From: Ignavibacterium sp.
Lineage (GTDB): Bacteria > Bacteroidota > Ignavibacteria > Ignavibacteriales > Ignavibacteriaceae
Reading direction: 5' to 3'
Length of the DNA: 64,000 nt
Assembly (NCBI GenBank): GCA_018335755.1
Contig: JAGXRK010000051.1
Location: 62,001-126,000 of the forward strand
The notes under the pieces were generated by a model that made no database searches, was not told the origin of the DNA, and saw only the letters and a list, made by a program, of their open reading frames with translations. This document shows positions 7,255 to 16,373 of the stretch, piece after piece (within the stretch, counting starts at the first letter, position 1; each line of letters starts with the position of its first letter). The translations under genes were made by a program, and so were the position numbers.

Positions 7255-9969
7255 CTAATAATAATAGCCAATAGAAAAATAAAATTGTACATCCCCCCAG
7301 CTGATAGGGTTTTTCGGAAGGTCTTCGGTAAAAAGGAAACTTCTTCCGAATGCAAAATCTGCCGGACCAATTGGTGTGTCTAGCGATATTCCAAAACCAA
7401 TACCATGTTTAAGATTCTTAAATTTAATCTGTTCCTGAATTTCCCACACGTTTCCAAGATCATACCTTGCCTGCACATACGTGTCGAAGAAAATAGAAAA
7501 AGGAAGTTTATATCGATACATTAAGGATGTTAGAAAAAGTTGTCTCCCGCGATATTCGTCTTCGCGCATCCCCCAAAAAGAGTCTAATCCCCCTAAAGAA
7601 TACTGTTGCGTAAGTGGAAGTGTTTTGTCTGCAAAACCCATATTTATCCGGGTCGATAAAACGCTAACGGAAGACAGTCTTAAAAAATTTCGGTAATCAA
7701 AACCGACATTTGTAAAACCAATATCACCGCCCAAAAATGTTTGTGCCGTTTCATAAAAACCATTAAAGAAAATTCCGTTTTCGGGATATGGATATTTATC
7801 CTGTGTGTCTATTGTTGCATTTACTTTTAAGCTGACCAACGTGTTTTTTTGCGGAAGAATTGGAGATTCTAAAATACTTTTTGCACGGTTTATCTGATAC
7901 TTTCCTTCAAAAATAAGATTACCAAATCTTTCAACCTGTGTACCGATTCCGAATGAAGCTCCTAAAAATATTTGCCTGTATTCTCCTGACTTTTCTCTTG
8001 ATAATCTTGATTTAGAGGTCTGGGGTTTGTCTCTATAAGCAGATATATCTTCAAAATTATAAAAAGCATTCAGTTTGTAAGTGAAATATGAATCAAAAAT
8101 TCTGTTTGACCTGTGTTCTAATTGTACACCCCTGTCTTTCGCGCTAGTTAGAAAGATCAGCCCCAGTTCAGTGCCGCTACCAAAAAGGTTTTCTTCACGA
8201 ACATCAACAGAAAGGCGGGCCCGTCTTTCGTTATCAACATTAAAGCCCAGTCGTAAAAGCTGCGACTGCCTTTCAATAACTTTTATAACAAGTATGTTTT
8301 TCCCGTTTTCTTTTCTTATGAAAACTTCGCTGTCTTCAAAAAGTTTTGTGCCGCGTAAATTTATAAGACCTTTTGAAATCCTGTCAATATTGAAAAAGTC
8401 TCCTTCATTTACTTCAAATTCTCTTGTAATCACGTTCTTGTTTGTGCTGGTGTTCCCTTCCGTAACTATCGAAGAAATAATTCCCTCATCAATATAGATT
8501 TTTAATAATCCATCTTCTCCGTTAAAATTAATTTCCGATACGTTGGCAAGTGAATACCCTATGTGCCTGTATTCTTTCAGCAGATCCGTTAGTGCTTTTA
8601 GAAGTTTTGGTACACTGTAATGCTTGCCGTAAATTGATAAAAATATTTCTCCTGTTCGATCCGAATTTATCGCAGAGGAGCCAAGAAGATCTATTCTTTT
8701 AATAACAGGATTAACTTCTTTAATAATTTTAATTTCTGATATGTCATCATACTGCGTAACTGTTACGCTTAGATCAGAATATTCTCCCGAATCAAGTAGC
8801 TCATTAATTGCTAACAAGAGATGTTTGTTTGAAACCGGTTTTTCAGATACATATTTATTAAAAATTTCTTTTTCTGATAAAGAAAGTTCTCCGGTTAAAT
8901 ATGGGTTTTCAAAGAATACTTCGTCTTCCGTAATGCTTGATTTATAAAGGGAATCGTATTTTTCTTTGATGGTTTGGACATAACTAAGTGCAGCGTTGTA
9001 TCCGGCAAGAATGATGTTTTCAATATCGTTAAAGTTTCCCGCCGGTTTGTCGTTTAAATCGGGTGTAATTACTATCTCTGCCGAATCAATTTGCTGGCTA
9101 TTTAAATGCTTAATTGGTATGCTTACAATTTGATCCGCAATTACCCAGGGAGTGGAAAGTCTTTCCTCACTATGTAGCGGACTTGTTGTGTTAACCGCTA
9201 TAATAAAATCTGCTCCTTCTTTTCTTGCTGTGTTTACAGGGATGTTTTCTGCAAGGCCGCCATCAACAAGCATTAAAGAATCCATTTGAACTGGTGGAAG
9301 AAAAAAAGTTACGCTTGAGCTGGCTCGCAGTGCCTTGCTCAGGGTACCGCTATTTAAAATAACAGGATCTCCGGTTACAAGATTTGTGCAAACCGCCCGG
9401 AATCTTTTCTCTAATAAATCGAAGTTCTTGTTTGGATGAATTGGTGCATTAAAAGTAATGATATTTAGATAGTTTGATAGTTTCTGTCCGTCATTAAAAG
9501 CTGTTGGCAGAACCGGATTAAGCCCATCCAACCTTAGTGTCAGCACTGCTTTATCTTCTGAAATTTTCTGATCAATGAACAAATCTTTTCTGTTTGATTG
9601 TCTCGATATTGCAAGAAGTTCGTCCCAGTTAGTAGAGGTTGCAATTTCATTAAGCGCTTTAATATCGTAACCTGAGGCATATAATCCTCCCACAATGCTG
9701 CCCATGCTGGTACCAACAACCAGTTCCGGAATTATACTGTGCTCCTCCAGTGCTTTTAGAACACCTATTTGTGATAAACCGCGCGCACCGCCGCCGCTTA
9801 GAGCAATGCCAACAACTGGTTTTTGTTTGGGTATTAACTTTTTTAATCCGAAAGGAAGATCAACCTCTATTAATTCTGATTTTATCTCAATTATGTTTTG
9901 AGATAAAGTATTCGATAAAAATATTGTGAGTGAGAAAACTATTATGTAGGTGATTTTTCTCATAAACAA
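7255..9969 (-). CDS. Outer-membrane patatin: patatin-like phospholipase fused to POTRA and Omp85 barrel (type Vd-like)
   Basis: The 904 residues read signal peptide (1-23), patatin domain (about 52-310), POTRA-like repeats (about 360-560) and a 16-strand Omp85/BamA-type barrel to the C-terminus, which ends in aromatic residues (SIGYYY). The lipase site is intact: oxyanion GGGARG (59-64), nucleophile Ser88 in GTSMGS and Asp236 in DGG. The same order is known from PlpD of Pseudomonas, a type Vd autotransporter that displays or releases a phospholipase A. The first ATG at 9969 and a second one at 9963 are both possible. It lies 40 bp downstream of yidC on the same strand. Confidence 0.88.
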   Translation of the reverse strand: MFMRKITYIIVFSLTIFLSNTLSQNIIEIKSELIEVDLPFGLKKLIPKQKPVVGIALSGGGARGLSQIGVLKALEEHSIIPELVVGTSMGSIVGGLYASGYDIKALNEIATSTNWDELLAISRQSNRKDLFIDQKISEDKAVLTLRLDGLNPVLPTAFNDGQKLSNYLNIITFNAPIHPNKNFDLLEKRFRAVCTNLVTGDPVILNSGTLSKALRASSSVTFFLPPVQMDSLMLVDGGLAENIPVNTARKEGADFIIAVNTTSPLHSEERLSTPWVIADQIVSIPIKHLNSQQIDSAEIVITPDLNDKPAGNFNDIENIILAGYNAALSYVQTIKEKYDSLYKSSITEDEVFFENPYLTGELSLSEKEIFNKYVSEKPVSNKHLLLAINELLDSGEYSDLSVTVTQYDDISEIKIIKEVNPVIKRIDLLGSSAINSDRTGEIFLSIYGKHYSVPKLLKALTDLLKEYRHIGYSLANVSEINFNGEDGLLKIYIDEGIISSIVTEGNTSTNKNVITREFEVNEGDFFNIDRISKGLINLRGTKLFEDSEVFIRKENGKNILVIKVIERQSQLLRLGFNVDNERRARLSVDVREENLFGSGTELGLIFLTSAKDRGVQLEHRSNRIFDSYFTYKLNAFYNFEDISAYRDKPQTSKSRLSREKSGEYRQIFLGASFGIGTQVERFGNLIFEGKYQINRAKSILESPILPQKNTLVSLKVNATIDTQDKYPYPENGIFFNGFYETAQTFLGGDIGFTNVGFDYRNFLRLSSVSVLSTRINMGFADKTLPLTQQYSLGGLDSFWGMREDEYRGRQLFLTSLMYRYKLPFSIFFDTYVQARYDLGNVWEIQEQIKFKNLKHGIGFGISLDTPIGPADFAFGRSFLFTEDLPKNPISWGDVQFYFSIGYYY

Positions 9970-10009
9970 ATGTCGGTGGTCTGAAAAATTTCCAAACTCA
10001 CAAATAAAA

Positions 10010-11869
10010 TTATTTTTTCTTTTTTTGCTGCTGTTTTGACTGCTGTTCTGCCTGTTCCATTAGTCGCTGCATAAAACCTGTTTTCTTTTTCGGGTTAGCA
10101 ACCGGTACTAATTCCACATCACCTGTCTGATGATTGATATAATACTGCTGAATAATTGAAAAAAGATTAAACATAAAATAATACAGATTCAATCCGGAAG
10201 GGAAGGTCATAAAAAGTATTGTAAGCATAACGGGCATAATATATACCAAAGCTGCCTGTTTGGGGTCTTTCATTGTCATTTTTTGCTGGACGAATGTAGT
10301 TAAGCCCATTAAAATTGCCAATCCACTTATTTGCTGAATGCCGAATAATGGCATCTTAAATCCAAGATCATAAATAACATCGGGGCGTGAAAGGTCCTGA
10401 ATCCACCAAAAGAAAGGCTGCTGTCTTAAATCTATTGCTGCCTGAAACAACCCCCACAGCGCTATAAATATCGGCATTTGAAGAAGGATTGGAAGGCAGC
10501 CGCCAGCAGGGTTAACACCGTAAGTTGAATATAGTTTCATCGTTTCTTTATTCATCTTCTGTGCGTCGTCTTTATACTTCTCTTTTATCTCAGCAATCTT
10601 CGGTTGAAGTGCCTGCATTTTTTTCATGGAACGGTAACTGGATTTTGTAAGCGGGTATACTACTATTTTTATAATAAGTGAGAATACAATAATTACAATT
10701 CCGTAATTCGGAATAAAAGCATGAAGAAATTTGAACAGCGGTAATAAAATATACTCGGCTATCGGCCGAACTATAAACTTCAATCCAAAAAAGCCGCCGA
10801 AATTTATTATGGATCTCAAAGATTTATCAATTTCGGAGAGTATATCGTAATCAATTGGCCCAATAAATATTGTAAAAGAATGTGTTTCGTCCTGTGTGTT
10901 TTTAAATGGAATAATCAATCTTGCGTTATAAAATTCTCTTACTCCTTCGTTTGGATAAACCTCTCTGGTTCCCTCAACATATGCACCCTCAATACTATTT
11001 TTGCTTTCCGGCTTTATAATAGCTGCAAAATATTTGTTTCTAGCAGCAATCCAGTCCACTCGTCCGCGGAATTCTTTTACTACTTTTTCTCCGGGTGAAG
11101 AAGCATCAATGTCAACGGCTTCATCTCCATAGTATACAATTGCATCGCTGAAGGTTGATTCATCTACTGAGTTTTCTTCAACAAATCTAATTCCATTATT
11201 CCACACCAGGTCAAAACTGTTATTGCTTATAAGATTGTTAAAGCCCCTAAATCTGATATCGCTTTTAATTATATATTTATCTCCATAAAAAATATAAGAC
11301 TTGGTTAAAGAACGGGCATTATCGATATTGTATGTAAAATCTATTCTTACTGAGTCCGTTCCTGAAAGAAGATGCCTATATTTTTTTTGTTCATAATTAA
11401 AAGAAAGCTTGCCTGTATTAACCGCCTTACCCTCTGATGACACAAAAGCAACATCATAACTTCCGCCAAGTGAATAATGAATAAGCTGAACAAGATGCTT
11501 TGTTTGTGCTTCGCCATTGCCTTCACCGGCAGAATACCAGTTATTGAAATTCTTTAGAAATACTTTATTAAAGTTTCCTCCTGTGGTAGAAAATTCAAAA
11601 ACGGCCACATCATTTTCTATTCTTACCATCTCTTCTGGTTTATCTTTAACGGCAAACAATGATTGATCCGTCTCCTGGAAAATACTTTCATCCTGTTCCG
11701 TTGAGGCACTATCATCATTTAACTTTTCTTCCTGTTCTTTTGCAATATCGGTGGTATCCTGTGTTTGCTGCTGAGGAGGAGTTTGTGACGGGTCTGGAGC
11801 TGATATATAAAGCCAGATTAATAGTATTGCGCCAATAAGTATAAATGCTAATGTGGTCTGTTTATCCAT
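10010..11869 (-). CDS. yidC: Membrane protein insertase YidC
   Basis: The 619-residue protein has the layout of Gram-negative YidC: an N-terminal anchor (residues 6-24), a large periplasmic beta-supersandwich domain to about residue 355, then the conserved insertase core with five further helices. Core motifs include YPLTKSSYRSMKKMQ, GGCLPILLQMPIFIALW and FPSGLNLYYFMFN. The lysine/glutamine-rich tail (QQSKQQQKKKK) would contact ribosomes. It inserts Sec-dependent and Sec-independent inner-membrane proteins. It follows rnpA by 87 bp; the yidD gene that often lies between them is absent. Confidence 0.97.
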   Translation of the reverse strand: MDKQTTLAFILIGAILLIWLYISAPDPSQTPPQQQTQDTTDIAKEQEEKLNDDSASTEQDESIFQETDQSLFAVKDKPEEMVRIENDVAVFEFSTTGGNFNKVFLKNFNNWYSAGEGNGEAQTKHLVQLIHYSLGGSYDVAFVSSEGKAVNTGKLSFNYEQKKYRHLLSGTDSVRIDFTYNIDNARSLTKSYIFYGDKYIIKSDIRFRGFNNLISNNSFDLVWNNGIRFVEENSVDESTFSDAIVYYGDEAVDIDASSPGEKVVKEFRGRVDWIAARNKYFAAIIKPESKNSIEGAYVEGTREVYPNEGVREFYNARLIIPFKNTQDETHSFTIFIGPIDYDILSEIDKSLRSIINFGGFFGLKFIVRPIAEYILLPLFKFLHAFIPNYGIVIIVFSLIIKIVVYPLTKSSYRSMKKMQALQPKIAEIKEKYKDDAQKMNKETMKLYSTYGVNPAGGCLPILLQMPIFIALWGLFQAAIDLRQQPFFWWIQDLSRPDVIYDLGFKMPLFGIQQISGLAILMGLTTFVQQKMTMKDPKQAALVYIMPVMLTILFMTFPSGLNLYYFMFNLFSIIQQYYINHQTGDVELVPVANPKKKTGFMQRLMEQAEQQSKQQQKKKK

Positions 11870-11956
11870 TACAATGCCTTAAAAAGTTGCTGCCTTAAGA
11901 AAAGTATTATCTCCGGAGCGAGGGGTTTATTTTTATATCCGAGTGTGGCGGATGGG

Positions 11957-12355
11957 TTATATCTCATTCTTTATTCTATGTATAATATCAAGTACCGGAG
12001 ATAATATCTCCTGAAAACTTATTTTTTTATTTTTTTTTTCATTCAGAAAATTTGGAGAAAAAACTATTCTAAGCAAAAGGTTTTCTTTCTTACATTTTGC
12101 ACTAATTGATCCTTTATTCAGCCTGTAAGATTCTTTGATCATTCTTTTTACCCTGTTTCTCCAAACAGCATTTCCGGCTTTACTTGATACAGCAGCTGCT
12201 ATTTTTACCCCCGGATTATTTAACTCCGTATCGCGTATATAAACAGCTTTTAATTTTTTATCTGCAGAAAGAACCGTTTTGCCGGAACTAAAAATACGAT
12301 CAAAAGATTTTTTACCTTTTATTCTTTCGTCTGAAGAAAGAGAATGTTTTTTCAA
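11957..12355 (-). CDS. rnpA: Ribonuclease P protein component
   Basis: The 132-residue basic protein has the signature AVWRNRVKRMIKESYR (the RNR motif that binds P RNA) and the N-terminal KGKKSFDRIFSSGK block. It is slightly longer than typical (about 110-125) because of the lysine-rich segment NEKKNKKISFQ near the end. Together with the catalytic RNA it removes the 5' leader of pre-tRNA. It starts 8 bp after the rpmH stop, the usual translationally linked arrangement. Confidence 0.96.
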   Translation of the reverse strand: MKKHSLSSDERIKGKKSFDRIFSSGKTVLSADKKLKAVYIRDTELNNPGVKIAAAVSSKAGNAVWRNRVKRMIKESYRLNKGSISAKCKKENLLLRIVFSPNFLNEKKNKKISFQEILSPVLDIIHRIKNEI

Positions 12356-12363
12356 TTCAAAAT

Positions 12364-12510
<147 letters not shown>

Positions 12511-12696
12511 TTACTCCTAATTATCTTATAAAGTCTGCAAATATATTGGTTGACTTAAATATTTACAACATTAAAGGACATCTATTTCATTAAAATATAT
12601 ACACTAAAGAAATTTCCGGCAATAATAATATCGAATTAATTTGCGGAGTAGAACATATATTTCTATTTTTTGACCTCAACAAGCTCGCAAAAAGTA

Positions 12697-12716
12697 TGTG
12701 GGTAATTTGTGGATAA
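12697..12716 (+). promoter_or_regulatory. Two DnaA boxes in tandem
   Basis: TGTGGGTAA (12697-12705, one mismatch) and TGTGGATAA (12708-12716, exact complement of TTATCCACA) lie 2 bp apart in the same direction. This spacing would place two DnaA molecules side by side. Confidence 0.7.
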
Positions 12717-12849
12717 CCCTTTTTTGTGAAAACGTTTCACAGAAATCGGGATTTAAGTTCCGGTGTAATATACATATAAAAATGTGTATCAGCATGAAAG
12801 GACACCCCTTAACTTTTTGTTTTATAATGAGTTATTGCTCTTTTTGTGA

Positions 12850-12858
12850 TGTTGATAA
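12850..12858 (+). promoter_or_regulatory. One-mismatch DnaA box
   Basis: TGTTGATAA differs from TGTGGATAA at one position and keeps the direction of the other boxes upstream of dnaA. It is weaker evidence on its own in such AT-rich sequence. Confidence 0.4.
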
Positions 12859-12859
12859 C

Positions 12860-12889
12860 TTGTTGGTAAAATTTTATGCTTAATATATT
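12860..12889 (+). promoter_or_regulatory. Candidate dnaA promoter
   Basis: TTGTTG (12860-12865) and TATATT (12884-12889) are separated by 18 bp and end about 48 bp before the dnaA start codon. They lie between two DnaA boxes, which would fit autorepression. This is an assignment by eye in AT-rich DNA. Confidence 0.3.
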
Positions 12890-12935
12890 TTGTTTTAATT
12901 TCCATAAAAACCATTAAACTATTTCGCAAAAACAT

Positions 12936-12944
12936 TGTGGATAA
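12936..12944 (+). promoter_or_regulatory. DnaA box overlapping the dnaA start codon
   Basis: TGTGGATAA is an exact DnaA box whose second to fourth bases form the proposed GTG start of dnaA. DnaA bound here would cover the translation start and the early transcript. Confidence 0.65.
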
Positions 12945-14367
12945 CTTAAAAACTACTGAAGCAACTATTGATAAGAATTCTTCCGGTTTAACTCCATCAC
13001 ACGTTTGGAAAAACTGCCTTACTAAAATCAAAGAAAATGTCACCTTAATGACCTACAACACATGGTTTTTGCCGATCAGGCCGGTTGACATAAAAGATTC
13101 TACACTTAAGGTACAATTACCCAGTCAGTTTTTTTGGGAATGGATTGACGAACATTACAGTTCTTTAATTCATAAAGTACTGGGGGAGATAATTGGGCCA
13201 GGGGCAAAACTTGCTTATGTAATTAGTGATGATGCAGCAAGTATTGATGAAAGTTTTTCTGCTGACAGTGAAAAATCCAGGGCAGTTTCAAGGGTAATAA
13301 AAGTAGAACAAAAAAAAGCGAATGGTTTTGATTCACATCTTAATCCAAGATACAGATTCGATAATTTTATTAAAGGTGAGGGTAACGAACTTGCAAGGGC
13401 GGCAGCTGGTGCAATAAGCGATAATCCCGGCGGAACATCTTTTAATCCTTTTTTTGTTTATGGCGGTGTTGGACTTGGCAAAACTCATCTTATACAGGCA
13501 ATAGGCAATAGTATTCTTGAAAATTTTGCCGATAAAAAGGTTATTTACCTTTCTTCCGACAGCTTTACTGTAGAATTCGTGGAATCTATTCAGTCCAATA
13601 AAATAAATGAGTTCTCAAGTTTTTACAGAAGCATGGATGTTCTAATAATTGATGATATCCAGTTTCTTATTGGCAAAGAAAAAACACAGGATCTGTTTTT
13701 TCATATTTTTAATACTCTTCATCAATCCCGCAAACAAATTATTCTTTCATCTGATAAAGCACCTAAAGATCTTAAGGGTCTGGATGAAAGACTTATCTCT
13801 CGTTTCCAATGGGGCCTTCAGGCAGATATTCAGCCCCCGGCTTTTGAAACACGAATAGCTATACTAAAAAAGAAAACCGAAGATTATGGTATGACAATTT
13901 CTCCGGAAATCATAGAATACATTGCTTACCATATTACATCAAATATACGTGAACTTGAAGGCTGCTTGATAAAACTTTTAGCAAATGCTTCACTCAATTC
14001 TAAAGAAATAACTCTTGACCTGGCAAAAAAAATAGTTCGTGAAGTTGCAACAGAAAGAAAAAGCAATCTAACAGTATCTATTGATGATATTACAAAGGTT
14101 GTTTGCGGACATTTAAGTGTTCCTGAAAACAAAGTAAGGGAAAAGACCAGAAAGAAAGAGGTAGTTCTTGCTCGTCAAATCTGCATGTATTTATCAAGCA
14201 AATTGACAAAATCCTCACTAAAAACTATTGGACTTCACTTTGGTGGCAGAGATCATTCAACTGTTATACATGCGTGTTCCACAATTGAACAGGCTCTTTC
14301 CAGTGATATAATAGTTCAGGAACTGGTAGGAAACCTTAAAAGTAAGATAGAATTAAGTTCCTCTTAG
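12937..14367 (+). CDS. dnaA: Chromosomal replication initiator protein DnaA
   Basis: The 476-residue protein has all four domains: domain I (residues about 21-85, HVWKNCLTKIKENVTLMTYN), a short linker II, the AAA+ domain III with Walker A GGVGLGKTH (176-184) and Walker B VLIIDDIQFL, and DNA-binding domain IV ending in GGRDHSTVIHA, the DnaA-box recognition signature. It melts oriC and loads the helicase. The GTG at 12937 is chosen because the first in-frame ATG would remove part of domain I. That GTG lies within a DnaA box, which suggests tight autoregulation. Confidence 0.96.
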   Translation: MDNLKTTEATIDKNSSGLTPSHVWKNCLTKIKENVTLMTYNTWFLPIRPVDIKDSTLKVQLPSQFFWEWIDEHYSSLIHKVLGEIIGPGAKLAYVISDDAASIDESFSADSEKSRAVSRVIKVEQKKANGFDSHLNPRYRFDNFIKGEGNELARAAAGAISDNPGGTSFNPFFVYGGVGLGKTHLIQAIGNSILENFADKKVIYLSSDSFTVEFVESIQSNKINEFSSFYRSMDVLIIDDIQFLIGKEKTQDLFFHIFNTLHQSRKQIILSSDKAPKDLKGLDERLISRFQWGLQADIQPPAFETRIAILKKKTEDYGMTISPEIIEYIAYHITSNIRELEGCLIKLLANASLNSKEITLDLAKKIVREVATERKSNLTVSIDDITKVVCGHLSVPENKVREKTRKKEVVLARQICMYLSSKLTKSSLKTIGLHFGGRDHSTVIHACSTIEQALSSDIIVQELVGNLKSKIELSSS

Positions 14368-14704
14368 GAAAAAATAACCGGTTTTCTGTACATAACTTGT
14401 TTATAAGCAATACTCGCTTTGTTAATATATTGTTGATTTTTAATTAGTTATTAGCCCTTTTCAGTATAACTCTTATTTTTACCCAAGTTATACACATTTT
14501 CGGTATGATTATTGTTTTATTTTTGCTAACTAAATCAAGTATTTATGGGTTATTAACAAATTAACACACTTATAATTCTTATAAATATTTATTTAAACAT
14601 TTAATATTAATTAAGTGTTTGTTAGTAATAACTGTTTGACTATTAAAGCAGAATAATCTAATTTCACAAATGATAAAATAATTTAACATTGTATGAGGAA
14701 TAAA
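14368..14704. other. AT-rich dnaA-lipoprotein intergenic region, candidate unwinding element
   Basis: About 337 bp without a gene, strongly AT-rich, with many TTAAT/ATTTA runs. It contains a one-mismatch DnaA box TTATACACA (14488-14496) and, further right, TAGTAATAA (14623-14631), which resembles the DnaA-trio repeats of unwinding elements. Position between dnaA and the dnaN side fits a bipartite origin with the duplex-unwinding element downstream of dnaA, as in Bacillus. A promoter for the following gene must also be here. Confidence 0.45.
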
Positions 14705-15118
14705 ATGAACAAAAAGCTGAATTTTTTAATAGCATTTTTAGCCTTAATTTCTCTCAGCTTCATCAGCTGTTCCGATGCTCTTGATCTAAATGAATTTAAA
14801 ATAGAAAACCGTTCCGGAGGCGAGATAAAGATTAACTTCAGAGCAACTGAGTATACTATTGCTAATGGACAGACAATGGTTATTGATGATATACCGCAGG
14901 GCACTCATCCATATAATACTATTTTCCAGGCTCCGGCTAATGCCACCATACAAACAGAAGGTCCGGTATCAGGTGATGTAAAATTCATTAACGGTACAAA
15001 AGCATTATTAATTTTTGTTTCTAATTTTGATGGTGAAACTTTTACCATTTTTGCCTCTCTGAGCATTACAGACAGAGCTGATTATAATGGTTTAACAGAT
15101 CCTCTCGAAAACCCATAA
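14705..15118 (+). CDS. Small lipoprotein of unknown function between dnaA and dnaN
   Basis: Start placed at the ATG at 14705 because GAGGA (14695-14699) lies at the right distance; an ATG 12 bp upstream would put that site inside the gene. The product (137 residues) has a signal peptide and lipobox SFISC, so it is anchored in a membrane. The mature part is beta-rich (repeated strands such as EIKINFRATEYTI and ALLIFVSNFDGETFTIFASL) without a family I recognise. A gene of this sort inside the replication cluster is unexpected. A strong hairpin 21 bp after its stop separates it from dnaN. Confidence 0.7.
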   Translation: MNKKLNFLIAFLALISLSFISCSDALDLNEFKIENRSGGEIKINFRATEYTIANGQTMVIDDIPQGTHPYNTIFQAPANATIQTEGPVSGDVKFINGTKALLIFVSNFDGETFTIFASLSITDRADYNGLTDPLENP

Positions 15119-15138
15119 GATTATCTAATAATTTCTTC

Positions 15139-15174
15139 AGTGAGTTAGAGTTTTTTTATGAGCTCTAACTCACT
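15139..15174. terminator. Strong 12-bp stem hairpin between the lipoprotein gene and dnaN
   Basis: AGTGAGTTAGAG (15139-15150) pairs perfectly with CTCTAACTCACT (15163-15174) around a T-rich 12-nt loop. No long T-run follows the stem on the plus strand, so it could be a non-canonical terminator or an RNA-stability hairpin. Confidence 0.55.
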
Positions 15175-15262
15175 TCTCCTGCCAAAATTTTATTTCAATA
15201 CAAATTGAGATTCCTCTCTATTTTTAGTATTTTACTGCGTTTCAAAAGGAGAAATTTTCACT

Positions 15263-16372
15263 ATGGAATTCAAGATCAACAGCAAGGTCTTAGAAAAACT
15301 TTTATCTAAAATTATCCCGGCAGTTCCAACAAGAACTCCAATGCCTATCCTGGAAAACTTTTTATTCGATATTAAAAACGGCTCTCTTACAGTCTGTGCA
15401 ACAGATCTTGAAATTGCTCTCAGATCTTCACTTAATGTTGCTGCTGATGAAAACATTAAGATGGTTATTCCGGCAAGACTACTATATGATATAATACGTT
15501 CCCTGGACGATACTCAGATTACATTTGAAACAGAACCTAATTCTAAAATAAAGTTAACCACCGATAATGGCGTTTATAATCTTAGCTATTCCCCTAGCGA
15601 AGATTTTCCGGAAATTCCTGATGTTTCAAGAGAAAAGGAAGTTGTTTTCAGCGGAGTTGATCTAAAGAAAGCTTTTGACCAAACAGCTTTTGCAATGAGT
15701 AAAGAAGATATGCGTCCGGCAATGACAGGCACTCTGTTAGAATTTGCATCAGATGGATTGAGGTTTGTAGCTACCGACGGACACCGCCTTGTAAAGTTTA
15801 TAAATAAATCTATTAAAACATCTGTTACCGAACAGTACATTCTCCCTGAAAGAGCAATATCGGTGCTTGTAAAACAATTAAGCGAAGGTGATGTAAAATT
15901 ATATTTAAGTAAAACACATGCTTCGTTCCTGATCGGAGACGGTGAATTTATTACCAGGCTGATAGGTGAGAAATATCCTGCTTATAATAGTGTTATTCCT
16001 CTTGAAAACGAAAATTTACTGGCAGTAAATAAACAACAACTTCAGTCAACAATTAAAAGGATGCTTTTGTTTTCTGCATCATCATCAAAGCAGGTTAAGT
16101 TTTCTATTAGTAAAAGCAAGTTAGAAGTTAGTGCAGAAGATGTTGACCATGGATCTGACGCTAAAGAAAATGTATTTTGTGAATATAACGGCGATTCAAT
16201 GGATATAGGATTTAATACTTCTTATGTTAACGATATGCTTACACATCTTAACACTGAGAAAATAACCTTTAAACTTCATTCTCCTACAAAAGCATGTATA
16301 ATTACACCAAACGAAATGGATGAGAATGAAGAACTAATGATGCTGCTGATGCCTGTTCGATTGAATAATTAG
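15263..16372 (+). CDS. dnaN: DNA polymerase III subunit beta (sliding clamp)
   Basis: The 369-residue protein spans the three clamp domains. Recognisable blocks are KIIPAVPTRTPMPILENFL in domain 1, FAMSKEDMRPAMTGTL in domain 2 and the C-terminal LLMPVRLNN, the usual end that forms the client-binding groove (MPMRL consensus). It forms a ring that tethers DNA polymerases. AAAGGAG lies about 10 bp before the start. recF begins one base after its stop, so the two are translationally coupled. Confidence 0.97.
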   Translation: MEFKINSKVLEKLLSKIIPAVPTRTPMPILENFLFDIKNGSLTVCATDLEIALRSSLNVAADENIKMVIPARLLYDIIRSLDDTQITFETEPNSKIKLTTDNGVYNLSYSPSEDFPEIPDVSREKEVVFSGVDLKKAFDQTAFAMSKEDMRPAMTGTLLEFASDGLRFVATDGHRLVKFINKSIKTSVTEQYILPERAISVLVKQLSEGDVKLYLSKTHASFLIGDGEFITRLIGEKYPAYNSVIPLENENLLAVNKQQLQSTIKRMLLFSASSSKQVKFSISKSKLEVSAEDVDHGSDAKENVFCEYNGDSMDIGFNTSYVNDMLTHLNTEKITFKLHSPTKACIITPNEMDENEELMMLLMPVRLNN

Positions 16373-16373
16373 T

